IMG/VR virus record: IMGVR_UViG_3300029264_000336
Coordinates: 1 to 35,451 of that record
Strand: one strand, 5' to 3'
From: a virus
Length of the DNA stretch: 35,451 nucleotides
Made by a program: the position numbers and the translations under genes. The notes under the pieces were generated by a model. It had not been told where the DNA came from and did not search any database. It was given only the letters and a program-made list of their open reading frames with translations. Shown here one piece after another: positions 23,010-29,525 of the stretch (its first letter is position 1; each line of letters opens with the position of its first letter).

Positions 23010-23474
23010 TCATGAGGTCAGTTTTACAGGCTTGCCCATTGCAGCCATCCACTTCAGCTTGAGTGCCGCCGTATCCGTCAGCGCCCCCTTGAAGTCTTCG
23101 ATCACCTCTTCGCCGTCCTGGCGATAGGTGAAATCTGCGATATATGTCGCGACCTTGTTTTCGACTGTCCGGCCCGCAATCTTGGTCGCGGCCATGAGGT
23201 CAAAGCGGACTTGCCGTCGAAGGTCGCTGATCATGCCCCGGCCTTCCATCAGTTGCAGCGTTGCCCAGCGGCCCGCTTCCCCGGTGCTATCGAAGGACGA
23301 GAAGGCCAGCCCGCCGCATGAGCGATCCATGCAGACTTCAGGCTTCTTCCCTGGCGGGTGCTGTATGCCGCACGATTTGCAGACGTAAACCCGCACCGCG
23401 ACCTTGCCAGCTTGAGCGCCAGAGACACGCTTGAACGAACTGGCCTTCCGGCCCTTCCATGCAGCCTTAGCCAT
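23010..23474 (-). CDS. DUF1064-type PD-(D/E)XK endonuclease with zinc ribbon
   Basis: 154 residues from ATG 23474; an upstream frame to 23522 overlaps the RHH-like gene. A zinc ribbon comes first (C32-x2-C35, C48, C53). The nuclease domain follows: FDSTGEAGRWATLQLMEGRG with E66, LRRQVRFDLM, then YIADFTYRQDGEEVIEDFKG with D114 and E126-D-x-K129. This acid/ExK layout is the PD-(D/E)XK active site of DUF1064 phage proteins. These are thought to act on DNA during recombination or replication (junction or flap processing). The N-terminal zinc ribbon is an added DNA-binding part. It is the second gene of the leftward early operon. Substrate is not determined by the sequence. Confidence 0.75.
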   Translation of the reverse strand: MAKAAWKGRKASSFKRVSGAQAGKVAVRVYVCKSCGIQHPPGKKPEVCMDRSCGGLAFSSFDSTGEAGRWATLQLMEGRGMISDLRRQVRFDLMAATKIAGRTVENKVATYIADFTYRQDGEEVIEDFKGALTDTAALKLKWMAAMGKPVKLTS

Positions 23475-23634
23475 TGGACGCCGCCGCCTTGTTTTCGGCC
23501 CGTGCCGCCAGCGCTTCTTCAATCAAGATCGCGGCTTCATGCTTGAAATGCCGACGCGACTTTTCTTTTTCAGCCATGACCTGATTGAAGGTTTCCTCAC
23601 TGAACGGGATCAGCCGTTCCTTGTCTTGTGCCAT
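23467..23634 (-). CDS. 55-residue putative ribbon-helix-helix regulator
   Basis: ATG 23634, with AAGGCGGTG upstream, opens MAQDKERLIPFSEETFNQVM and continues as charged helices (AEKEKSRRHFKHEAAILIEE) to TAA 23469-23467. The layout, a short strand-forming 'RLIPFS' followed by two helices, fits Arc/MetJ-type ribbon-helix-helix DNA-binding proteins. It is the first gene of the leftward early operon beside the divergent control region, where an autoregulator would sit. It overlaps the nuclease start by 8 nt. Function is inferred from size, layout and position. Confidence 0.6.
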   Translation of the reverse strand: MAQDKERLIPFSEETFNQVMAEKEKSRRHFKHEAAILIEEALAARAENKAAASNG

Positions 23635-23777
23635 ATCGTTCACCGCCTTTGTAAATATTCAATAGGTACTTGTACAAATATCAGAAAAGGGAAGTCAACG
23701 ATATTTTTTGTCTTGACCTGTGGCGTTGGTTGTTTATGAAGGTAATCACCAACCACGCCAACCACGGAGCCAACCAC
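23635..23777. promoter_or_regulatory. Divergent early control region with repeated operators
   Basis: 143-nt AT-rich gap between the leftward and rightward early operons. Rightward: TTGACC (23713-23718), 16 bp, TATGAA (23735-23740). Leftward: TTGACT on the minus strand (23698-23693) with only a weak -10. Repeats: CCAACCAC at 23749, 23758 and 23770, and an inverted GTTGGTTG at 23725-23732. A palindrome TTGTACAA lies near 23670-23677. The repeats overlap the start of the rightward transcript, as expected of an operator. Confidence 0.6.
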
Positions 23778-24167
23778 ATGATTGACCCAAACAACCGCGA
23801 ATTTATCCTGAAGGGCAAAGCTGCCCCGATCCGCCTGGCCCGCATTTACGCCCAGGGCATGGGCTTGCTGGACGCGGCCTATGTCACCAACTGGACGCCC
23901 GGCCCAGGCTACGGAACGCGCCGGGAAAGCACATGGGCCGAGAAGCGGGCGCGGGTTGCTTCCTTCATGGACAAGGCCAAGGCAGCGCTTGCGAAGAGCC
24001 AGGCTTACACCGAGCGCCAGGAACGCGCATGGCAGGAACACGGCGCGGAATTGCTGGCGATCAAACGGCAGATTGAAGAACTTGAGAACAAGCCCGATCG
24101 CTGGAACACGAAGCCGGACCTGGAATATCTTCAGAGCCGCTACGACGCCATCATCGAAGCCGCATAA
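23778..24167 (+). CDS. Coiled-coil early protein of unknown function
   Basis: 129 residues from ATG 23778 (MIDPNNREFILKGKAAPIRL) with GGAG eight bases upstream; ATG 23736 in frame has no ribosome site and would translate the operator repeats as NHA/NHG units. The first half holds ARIYAQGMGLLDAAYVTNW. The second is a long charged helix (EKRARVASFMDKAKAALAKS ... ELLAIKRQIEELENKPDRWN) likely to form a coiled coil. It is the first gene of the rightward early operon, 30 nt before the GHKL-like gene. First-transcribed early genes are often host-takeover factors, but nothing in the sequence shows which. Confidence 0.65.
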   Translation: MIDPNNREFILKGKAAPIRLARIYAQGMGLLDAAYVTNWTPGPGYGTRRESTWAEKRARVASFMDKAKAALAKSQAYTERQERAWQEHGAELLAIKRQIEELENKPDRWNTKPDLEYLQSRYDAIIEAA

Positions 24168-24197
24168 TCAACCACCACACCAGAGAAAGAGAATAAA

Positions 24198-25355
24198 ATG
24201 AACGTATATTTTGCAAACCCCGGCGCACTTGATCCTTCCGTTATCACGACAATGGGGGTTTCAGTTAAGCAGAAAAAAAGCCCCATTGGGTTCTTTGGGA
24301 CGGGTCTGAAATTCGCTATTGCAACGATCCTGCGCCTGGGCTGCAAGATCACAATTAAGACGATTGACGCATCAGGCCAGCCCTTCGAAATGAAGTTCAC
24401 CACCCGCCGCGAAAGCATCCGGGGTGAAGGCTTCGACGTGATCTATATGAACGAAGAGCGCTTGGCCTTCACAACCCAGCTAGGTCGCAACTGGGAAATG
24501 TGGCAAGCCTACCGTGAAATCCACTCTAACACGTTGGACGAAAACGGGACGATCAGCGCGGAAGAGACTAACAACGACACCGTGATCTGCGTGACTGGCG
24601 ACGCCTTCTTCAATGAGTTCGAGAAGCGGGACGAACTGTTCCTTACTGGTGAACCTATCGCAGAAACAGACGGGCTTCAGGTCTTCCGGGGTTCAGGCCG
24701 TTATATCTATTACCGGGGAGTTCGGGCCGGGAGTTTGCCGGAAGGTGCTTGCTACAATTACAACCTAACAGTCACTTGCGAGTTGAGCGAAGACCGCAAC
24801 TTCAAAAGCAACTGGGACGTTGAATATAAGATTGCCAACCGTATCCCGACACTTCGAAACCCTGAAGTTCAATCTGAAATCTTGCGGGGTTCTTCGAAAT
24901 GGGACCAGTGCTTAACCTTCTACGGTGACGACGCTTCCCCAGAGTTCTTGAACGCCGCCGAGCAGAACAGCAGCAACGCCCAGATGAACGACAGCGCCCG
25001 GCGTATTGTTGAGCGGAAGAAGCAGGAAACCAGCGGCTTCGAACCTTGCGAAGTGTCGGTCGAAATGGCCGTCGAAATGGGTAAACAACTGGACTTCCTC
25101 AAGAAGAAGTTCGGTTGCACGGTTACGATTGACGATCTGAATGTCAGCGAAGCGCTAGGGCCATCGGTTGCGGCTTGCTTCCACGTTTCGACAAACCGGA
25201 TTTATCTGGCGAAGCAGACCGTGGAAATCGGGGGTGACGTTCTCGCCGCCGCGATCCTGGAAGAGTGGTTCCACCAGAAGCATCATCACAGCGACGAAAG
25301 CCGCAGCTTTCAAAACTTCATCATGCTGAAGCTGGTCGGGACGGCCCGCAAATGA
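24198..25355 (+). CDS. Divergent GHKL-like ATPase with EExxH C-terminus, uncharacterised
   Basis: 385 residues, ATG 24198 after AGAAAGAGAATAAA. Residues 6-55 (ANPGALDPSVITTMGVSVKQ, then KSPIGFFGTGLKFAIATILR, LGCKITIKT) resemble the ATP-lid region of GHKL ATPases (gyrase B/Hsp90/histidine kinase/MutL type): a 'N-P-G...D' turn, G31-FFGTGLK glycine box and an amphipathic helix. The canonical upstream N-box helix is absent, so binding may be unusual. The middle is beta-rich (FRGSGRYIYYRGVRAG). Near the end come NRIYLAKQTV and AAAILEEWFHQKHHHSDESR with E355/E356-x2-H359, a reversed or degenerate zinc-peptidase-like EExxH motif, then SFQNFIMLKL. I know similar uncharacterised phage proteins. It could act as an ATP-dependent switch in takeover or anti-defence. 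Role unknown. Confidence 0.7.
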   Translation: MNVYFANPGALDPSVITTMGVSVKQKKSPIGFFGTGLKFAIATILRLGCKITIKTIDASGQPFEMKFTTRRESIRGEGFDVIYMNEERLAFTTQLGRNWEMWQAYREIHSNTLDENGTISAEETNNDTVICVTGDAFFNEFEKRDELFLTGEPIAETDGLQVFRGSGRYIYYRGVRAGSLPEGACYNYNLTVTCELSEDRNFKSNWDVEYKIANRIPTLRNPEVQSEILRGSSKWDQCLTFYGDDASPEFLNAAEQNSSNAQMNDSARRIVERKKQETSGFEPCEVSVEMAVEMGKQLDFLKKKFGCTVTIDDLNVSEALGPSVAACFHVSTNRIYLAKQTVEIGGDVLAAAILEEWFHQKHHHSDESRSFQNFIMLKLVGTARK

Positions 25356-25429
25356 AGGGCGAAATCCGCAGCGCAATCGCCATGCTGATCATCCTGGTCG
25401 GCTGCATGTATATCACGCTTTCACTTTGA
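25352..25429 (+). CDS. 25-residue membrane peptide
   Basis: ATG 25352 overlaps the GHKL-like gene's stop as ATGA. The product starts MKGEIRSAIAMLIILVGCMY and ends ITLSL before TGA 25427-25429: one hydrophobic helix with a charged N-terminus. The ATGA coupling and clean hydrophobic profile support translation. A small membrane partner of the GHKL-like protein, or a signalling or toxic peptide, is conceivable but not shown. Confidence 0.5.
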   Translation: MKGEIRSAIAMLIILVGCMYITLSL

Positions 25430-25437
25430 CGCATCGA

Positions 25438-25460
25438 CGGCCCCGACCAGCGCGGGGCCG
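25438..25460 (+). promoter_or_regulatory. GC-rich hairpin before the RecE-like gene
   Basis: CGGCCCCG (25438-25445) pairs perfectly with CGGGGCCG (25453-25460) around a 7-nt loop, but no T-run follows. A second small hairpin (ATGC/GCAT) lies just downstream, then the GGAG ribosome site of the exonuclease gene. Likely an mRNA-processing or stability element, or a weak Rho-dependent pause, rather than a terminator. Confidence 0.45.
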
Positions 25461-25498
25461 CACCATGCGCCAAGCATGACAACAGCAAAGGAGACGAC

Positions 25499-26494
25499 AT
25501 GACCAACGAAACCCCAGAGACAACCGCAATCGAACTCTTGCCGGACGGTATCCACTTCGACCTTCCGTTCGAAAAGTATCTTGACGACGAAGCGCTAGGA
25601 TCATCCGACCTGAAGAACCTTTTGATCAGCCCGCTTCAGTATTGGGTCAACAGCCCCTTGAACCCCAACCGCGCACCGCGCAAGGACACCGACGCGAAGC
25701 GCCTGGGAACCCTGATCCACGAAGTAATTCTGGAAGACCCCGACAAGACGTTTGCGGTCAAGCCTGAAGGCATGTCGTTCTCAACCAAGGCCGGGAAAGA
25801 ATGGCGGCAACAGCAATGGGACCAGGGCGCGGAAATCCTGACCGAAGACGAGAACCGGACGCTCAATACCATCATTGAGGCTTGCAAGCGTTCGGGCGTG
25901 ACCGAGACGATCCGGGGCGCGATCCCGGAGGTGTCTTACATCTGGACCCATGAGAGCGGCCACCGTTGCAAGATCAGGCTGGACGCGATGAAGGCCGACA
26001 TGGCGTTCGACCTGAAGACCTTCGCGAACCAGATGGACAAAGACCTTGAAGTCTGCATCGCCTACGCGACCGGGAACCTACGCTACCACGTCAGCGCGGT
26101 ATGGTATCGCCGGGGCATCGACCACATGCGCCAGGCGATCCAGGGCGGAAGCGCAGCGATCCACTTCCACGACGACAAGCGCGACCAGGAACCCGTTGCC
26201 GCCATGCTTGAGGGCTTCGAGAAGTACCAGGGACACTACCCGCATTGGTACATCTTCCTTGAGAAAGACGGCGTTCCCAACGTGATCCCCCGGCAGTTCG
26301 TCAACCGTTCCGGTGATCCAGGCGTCCCGGCCAACGAGTATTGGAAGTCGGCTTGCTTAGGCGTCGACCGGGCCACCACCATCTTCGCGGAACACAGCGC
26401 CGAGTTTAAGCGCGGCGAAATGTGGATGCGCCCGACGCATTGGAAGTCGTTCACCGATGAGGAATTGGGCGCGGCGCGTTCAATCTTTGAGTGA
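25499..26494 (+). CDS. RecE-like (exonuclease VIII type) PD-(D/E)XK exonuclease
   Basis: 331 residues from ATG 25499 with AAAGGAG upstream. LGSSDLKNLLISPLQYWVNS and KRLGTLIHEVILED (H74-E75) match the opening of exonuclease-VIII C-terminal domains. The active site is HRCKIRLDAMKADMAFDLKT with D162 and D171-x-K173. Such enzymes chew 5' strands of double-stranded DNA to expose 3' single strands for annealing, and pair with an annealing partner; here the Sak4-like ATPase two genes downstream is the natural partner. It ends with TGA overlapping the next ATG (TGATG). Length suits the catalytic domain alone, without the long N-terminal part of E. coli RecE. Confidence 0.85.
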   Translation: MTNETPETTAIELLPDGIHFDLPFEKYLDDEALGSSDLKNLLISPLQYWVNSPLNPNRAPRKDTDAKRLGTLIHEVILEDPDKTFAVKPEGMSFSTKAGKEWRQQQWDQGAEILTEDENRTLNTIIEACKRSGVTETIRGAIPEVSYIWTHESGHRCKIRLDAMKADMAFDLKTFANQMDKDLEVCIAYATGNLRYHVSAVWYRRGIDHMRQAIQGGSAAIHFHDDKRDQEPVAAMLEGFEKYQGHYPHWYIFLEKDGVPNVIPRQFVNRSGDPGVPANEYWKSACLGVDRATTIFAEHSAEFKRGEMWMRPTHWKSFTDEELGAARSIFE

Positions 26495-26832
26495 TGCCCA
26501 TTAGCCCAGAAAAGGCGAAGAACTATCCAGGCGGTTCTATAAATAGCAAGGAATGGAAGGCGTTTCGCGCCTTCCTGTTATTCCGCGCCGCGAACCGATG
26601 CGAGGGGACGCCGCAGCACCCTGATTGCAGGGCGCACAATAAGCAACCACACCCGGAAACCGGGGGGCATGTCGTCCTTACGATTGCGCACATGGACCAC
26701 GACGAAAGACACGCCGACCCGGAGCGATGCCGGGCGCTTTGTCAGCGGTGTCACAACAAATGGGACGCCCCGTTCAGAGCCGAAAACAGAAGAAAAAAGA
26801 AAGCAAAGGACCAATTATGTTTGAAGTTGTAG
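26494..26832 (+). CDS. HNH endonuclease-like protein
   Basis: 112 residues from ATG 26494 (TGATG overlap with the exonuclease stop; a GTG at 26491 is an alternative). It carries paired cysteine motifs and an HNH-type core: CEGTPQHPDC (C-x8-C), VLTIAHMDHD with the His-rich beta strand, and ALCQRCHNKWD (C-x2-C-H-N). These form the zinc and metal sites of HNH nucleases. Sitting between an exonuclease and an annealing ATPase, it may work in recombination or be a free-standing HNH helper; it does not look like an inserted homing gene because both neighbours are intact. The tail is Lys-rich and overlaps the next gene by 16 nt. Confidence 0.75.
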   Translation: MPISPEKAKNYPGGSINSKEWKAFRAFLLFRAANRCEGTPQHPDCRAHNKQPHPETGGHVVLTIAHMDHDERHADPERCRALCQRCHNKWDAPFRAENRRKKKAKDQLCLKL

Positions 26833-27815
26833 AAGCCAAGCGCGAGAGCGCACCAATCACCGCCGCGTTCATTGGCGGGTCCGGGTCCGGGAAGACCTAT
26901 TCCGCCCTACTGTTCGCCCGTGGCCTGGTCGGCCCCGATGGCGTGATCGTCGTGATCGACAGCGAAGGGGGACGCGCAAAGATTTACGCCGACGATCCCG
27001 ATATTGGCGGGTTCAAGATGATCGACATGGTGGAGCCATACACGTCAGACCGCTTCCGGGACGCCTTCCGGGCAGCGGTCGCGCACGGGGCCGACGCCGT
27101 GATCATCGACACGATCAGCCACGAACACGAAGGCTTTCTGGAATTTGCTGAAGCCGAACAGAAGCGCATGAATTTCAACGCGGCTTCGAACCGGAACAAG
27201 TGGATCAAGCCGAAGGGCCAGCGCAAACGGTTCTATTCCGCGATCAGTTCCAGCCATGCCCATGTAATCGCAACCATCCGATTGAACCGGATCGTAGACA
27301 TGGACACCAAGCCAGCACGGGAAATCATGAAACCCGAATGTGACAAGGACTTCCCCTACCGCATGGACCTTTCCGTCCAGATCGAACCAGACCACAAGAC
27401 CAAGGTGATCAAGGTTCCAAAACCCCTGGTCGGCATTGTCGAAGATGGCGTCTTCATCACCAAGGAACACGGCCAGCGCCTTGCCGCCGACAACGACCAG
27501 CAAGCGAAGCCTGACATGGAGGTGATCCAGGTGATGGCAAAGCTGGAAAGCGAGGCATACGCCGGGGAAGATAGCCTACGAACCGCCTATCAATCCGAAT
27601 GGAAGAAGGCAGGGCCAAGCGGCAGCAAGGAAGAACTTAAGACGATCACGCCCGTTCGCGCCGAAATGCAGAAGCACCTTGAACGCCTGAAGACATTGGC
27701 CGCTGAAGCCGACGAACGCCCGAAGACCGAGGCGGGCGAGTTTGGCGACATGCCCAACAGCCAGCCCGAAGAAGACCACGGGCCAGGCCAGTTCGGGGGA
27801 GGGGAAGGGCAGTGA
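26817..27815 (+). CDS. Sak4/AAA_24-like recombination ATPase
   Basis: 332 residues from ATG 26817 (AAAGGA upstream). Walker A is AFIGGSGSGKTYSALLFARG (residues 18-37, GGSGSGKT). A RecA-like strand carries VIVVIDSEGGRA with D48/E50, and Walker B is DAVIIDTISHEHEG around D98. This is the layout of Sak4-type single-domain RecA-like ATPases that assist single-strand annealing in phages. A later MEVIQVMAKLESEAYAGEDS helix region and an acidic, Gly/Gln-rich C-terminus follow; such tails often bind single-strand-binding proteins. It lies after the RecE-like exonuclease, forming a recombination pair. Its stop overlaps the next start as GTGA. Confidence 0.8.
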   Translation: MFEVVEAKRESAPITAAFIGGSGSGKTYSALLFARGLVGPDGVIVVIDSEGGRAKIYADDPDIGGFKMIDMVEPYTSDRFRDAFRAAVAHGADAVIIDTISHEHEGFLEFAEAEQKRMNFNAASNRNKWIKPKGQRKRFYSAISSSHAHVIATIRLNRIVDMDTKPAREIMKPECDKDFPYRMDLSVQIEPDHKTKVIKVPKPLVGIVEDGVFITKEHGQRLAADNDQQAKPDMEVIQVMAKLESEAYAGEDSLRTAYQSEWKKAGPSGSKEELKTITPVRAEMQKHLERLKTLAAEADERPKTEAGEFGDMPNSQPEEDHGPGQFGGGEGQ

Positions 27816-28276
27816 AGAAGGAACTGACGCACCGTTCCCTTCCGATCAAGCCCACCGACCAGATGATCGAAGCCGCCTACCCCCTGTTGTCAAGTATGAC
27901 AGGGGGAACCCCGGCCAGGGACAAGAAGATCATCCGGGCCATATGGGCCGAAATGATAGAGCAATGCCCGCCGCCGCTGATCCAGGGATTGACCAAGAAC
28001 CAAGCCAGCGTTCACCAGTTCATTGAAGCCTACATCGCGCAGCACCAGCTTTCCCCGACCTACCAGGAGATTGCCCAGAGTTGCGGGTTTGGCGGCAAGG
28101 ATGAAGCCTTCGTCGTGGTCAAGGCATTGGAGCGCAAGGGGATCGTAAAGCGTCGCGAGGCGGGCCAGCCCCGTTCCTTGGTGGTTCTTGTGCCGACCGG
28201 AGCAAAGCCGAAAAGAAATTATATTTTTGCGCGTGGCACAGTGCCACGTGTGCGAGGTCCGAAGCGTGGCACATGA
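27812..28276 (+). CDS. LexA-type HTH protein without protease domain
   Basis: 154 residues from GTG 27812 (GTGA overlap with previous stop); ATG 27863 is a shorter option. Residues 60-125 (LTKNQASVHQFIEAYIAQHQ, then LSPTYQEIAQSCGFGGKDEA, VVVKALERKGIVKRRE) are a LexA DNA-binding winged helix. LexA's self-cleaving Ser/Lys peptidase domain is missing: the protein ends about 30 residues after the wing. The N-terminal 55 residues (MIEAAYPLLSSMTGG ... IRAIWAEMIEQ) are a helical accessory domain. Could repress phage early genes or occupy host SOS operators; being unable to self-cleave, it would not respond to DNA damage like LexA. Confidence 0.75.
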   Translation: MKKELTHRSLPIKPTDQMIEAAYPLLSSMTGGTPARDKKIIRAIWAEMIEQCPPPLIQGLTKNQASVHQFIEAYIAQHQLSPTYQEIAQSCGFGGKDEAFVVVKALERKGIVKRREAGQPRSLVVLVPTGAKPKRNYIFARGTVPRVRGPKRGT

Positions 28277-28601
28277 TCCCCAAACAACCACCTGCATCGA
28301 CTGTGGCGGCGCTTTCGAGGCGCGGCGCAAAGATGCCGAGTTCTGTTCAGCCGCGTGTCGACAGGAGTTCAACAAACGCCGCCAGCTTCGCGGGATGCAG
28401 CTTTACGATCTAATGATGATCAACCGCAACGAAAGGAAGCTGGCGAACGCGGCAAAGGTCTGGTTCCTGATCACGCGGCTTTGCATGTATTGGCGGGACC
28501 AGGACAAGGCCGAGCGCGAGGGGCGGCGATCCTGGCGCAAGCCGTCGAAGGTATTGGAAGCAACAGCATGGGCACGGGCAACCGTGGTAGATCGAAAATG
28601 A
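28266..28601 (+). CDS. Small zinc-finger phage protein ('FCSxxCRxxFNxRR' family)
   Basis: 111 residues if started at GTG 28266, overlapping the previous stop; a GTG at 28188 would add 26 residues but overlap the LexA-type gene by 90 nt. CIDCGGAFEARRKDAEFCSA followed by ACRQEFNKRRQLRGMQLYDL carries four cysteines (C-x2-C, C-x3-C) and a basic stretch typical of a small zinc-finger family common in phages. A positively charged helical C-terminus follows. Likely nucleic-acid binding. Stop overlaps the next ATG as ATGA. Confidence 0.6.
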   Translation: MAHDPQTTTCIDCGGAFEARRKDAEFCSAACRQEFNKRRQLRGMQLYDLMMINRNERKLANAAKVWFLITRLCMYWRDQDKAEREGRRSWRKPSKVLEATAWARATVVDRK

Positions 28602-28990
28602 AACTACCGAAACCACCAGCCCGCCCATGCGGATCATGCCCATATCGAAAGGACGTTCCTTCCGGCATCTGGCATGAAGAGGAATATGCGAAACTTCCAG
28701 GATATGACGGCAGCATCATCGAACAGCTAGGCAACGGCGGGGTTGGCCTGTTCATGTGCCACCAGCGGGATGGCTGTTTGTGTGGTGGATGGCTTCAGAC
28801 ACACGGGTCTGACAACCTGGTCGCGCTAAGACTATCCAGCGTTGACCCTTCAGCCTTTGGCTACTCTTCCGACGTGCCTTGCTTTGACAGCGGCCAGGAA
28901 GCGGCCAGGCATGGCATCCAGGATATCGAAGACCCATCACCGGAAGCCATGCGATTGATCGACGGCCTGGTCAAAGCCAGGGGGAAATGA
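28598..28990 (+). CDS. DUF6283-like cysteine-rich protein
   Basis: 130 residues from ATG 28598 (ATGA overlap). PARPCGSCPYRKDVPSGIWH, then FMCHQRDGCLCGGWLQTHG, give six cysteines plus His in the layout 'C..CP.R.D.P.G.W ... F.CH.....C.GW' of DUF6283 proteins. These are present in many phages with unknown function; the cysteines may bind zinc or an iron-sulfur cluster. It is the last gene of the rightward early operon, with its stop two bases before the bidirectional terminator. Confidence 0.65.
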   Translation: MKLPKPPARPCGSCPYRKDVPSGIWHEEEYAKLPGYDGSIIEQLGNGGVGLFMCHQRDGCLCGGWLQTHGSDNLVALRLSSVDPSAFGYSSDVPCFDSGQEAARHGIQDIEDPSPEAMRLIDGLVKARGK

Positions 28991-28991
28991 G

Positions 28992-29017
28992 AAAGGCCCG
29001 GATCACACCGGGCCTTT
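28992..29017. terminator. Bidirectional terminator between convergent operons
   Basis: AAAGGCCCGG (28992-29001) pairs perfectly with CCGGGCCTTT (29008-29017) around a 6-nt loop, with T-runs on both strands. It ends the rightward early operon and the leftward late/lysis operon. The stop of the leftward Rz1 gene (TGA 29005-29003) lies in the loop, so the last Rz1 codons form one arm. Confidence 0.88.
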
Positions 29018-29305
29018 CCCTATGACGGCAGATCGCAAGCCTTCATGCGCTTCGACCGCGATCTTCTTTTCAGCCCCGCACTCTATCAGCGCGTCCCCCA
29101 GCCGCCCCATCCGGTTTTCATCATCACCAACCGACGAGCCGATCACCGTGGCGATCACAGCTTCAGGGCGAGGGCATGGGGCTTTGACATTGGCCGGGAG
29201 AGGGTCAGGGCTCACCCCAACGCCGCTTGAGCCGCTGCACCCCGCCAGAGCCAATGCCAGGACGATCCCCAGCGGCCCGCGCTTCCTCTTCCAAAGATAA
29301 GACAA
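29003..29305 (-). CDS. Rz1-like outer-membrane spanin lipoprotein
   Basis: 100 residues if started at TTG 29305, which has an AAGGGAAGAAC ribosome site; no ATG is suitably placed. The N-terminus has a basic KRKRGPLG run, a hydrophobic core and the lipobox LALAGC, as in lipoproteins processed by signal peptidase II. A Pro-containing segment (VSPDPLPANVKAPCPRPEAV) and short helix (MGRLGDALIECGAEKKIAVE) follow, the usual o-spanin layout. It begins inside the Rz gene in another frame and extends beyond it by about 200 nt. With the Rz protein it would fuse inner and outer membranes at the end of infection. The non-ATG start is a prediction. Confidence 0.78.
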   Translation of the reverse strand: MSYLWKRKRGPLGIVLALALAGCSGSSGVGVSPDPLPANVKAPCPRPEAVIATVIGSSVGDDENRMGRLGDALIECGAEKKIAVEAHEGLRSAVIGKGPV

Positions 29306-29525
29306 GTTCTTCCCTTTCCCGTTGCAGCGCCAGAAGTTCCCCGGCCTGTTGCGCGATCTTTTCGCCAAGCCGATCCAGTTCGACCTGGGTCTTGGCGCGG
29401 GCTTTGTCCTGTTCGGCCCGCTCATGCTTGACGCCCGCATCATACCCGCGCCACTTCCCCACAAAAAAAGACGCCCCCGACATTGCCAGGGACGCCACGA
29501 TCAGAATTGCGTAAAGCCGGATCAT
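29205..29525 (-). CDS. Rz-like inner-membrane spanin
   Basis: 106 residues. An N-terminal membrane anchor (MIRLYAILIVASLAMSGASF) is followed by a long charged coiled coil (KARAKTQVELDRLGEKIAQQ, ELLALQREREELVLSLEEEA). This is the i-spanin layout. Its ATG 29525 forms an ATGA overlap with the endolysin stop, and it overlaps Rz1 by 101 nt in another frame. Together they would complete lysis by disrupting the outer membrane of a Gram-negative host. Confidence 0.82.
   Translation of the reverse strand: MIRLYAILIVASLAMSGASFFVGKWRGYDAGVKHERAEQDKARAKTQVELDRLGEKIAQQAGELLALQREREELVLSLEEEARAAGDRPGIGSGGVQRLKRRWGEP

Noticed and set aside
25438-25460. Rho-independent terminator before the RecE-like gene
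   Set aside because: The hairpin is perfect but no T-run follows and the operon clearly continues.
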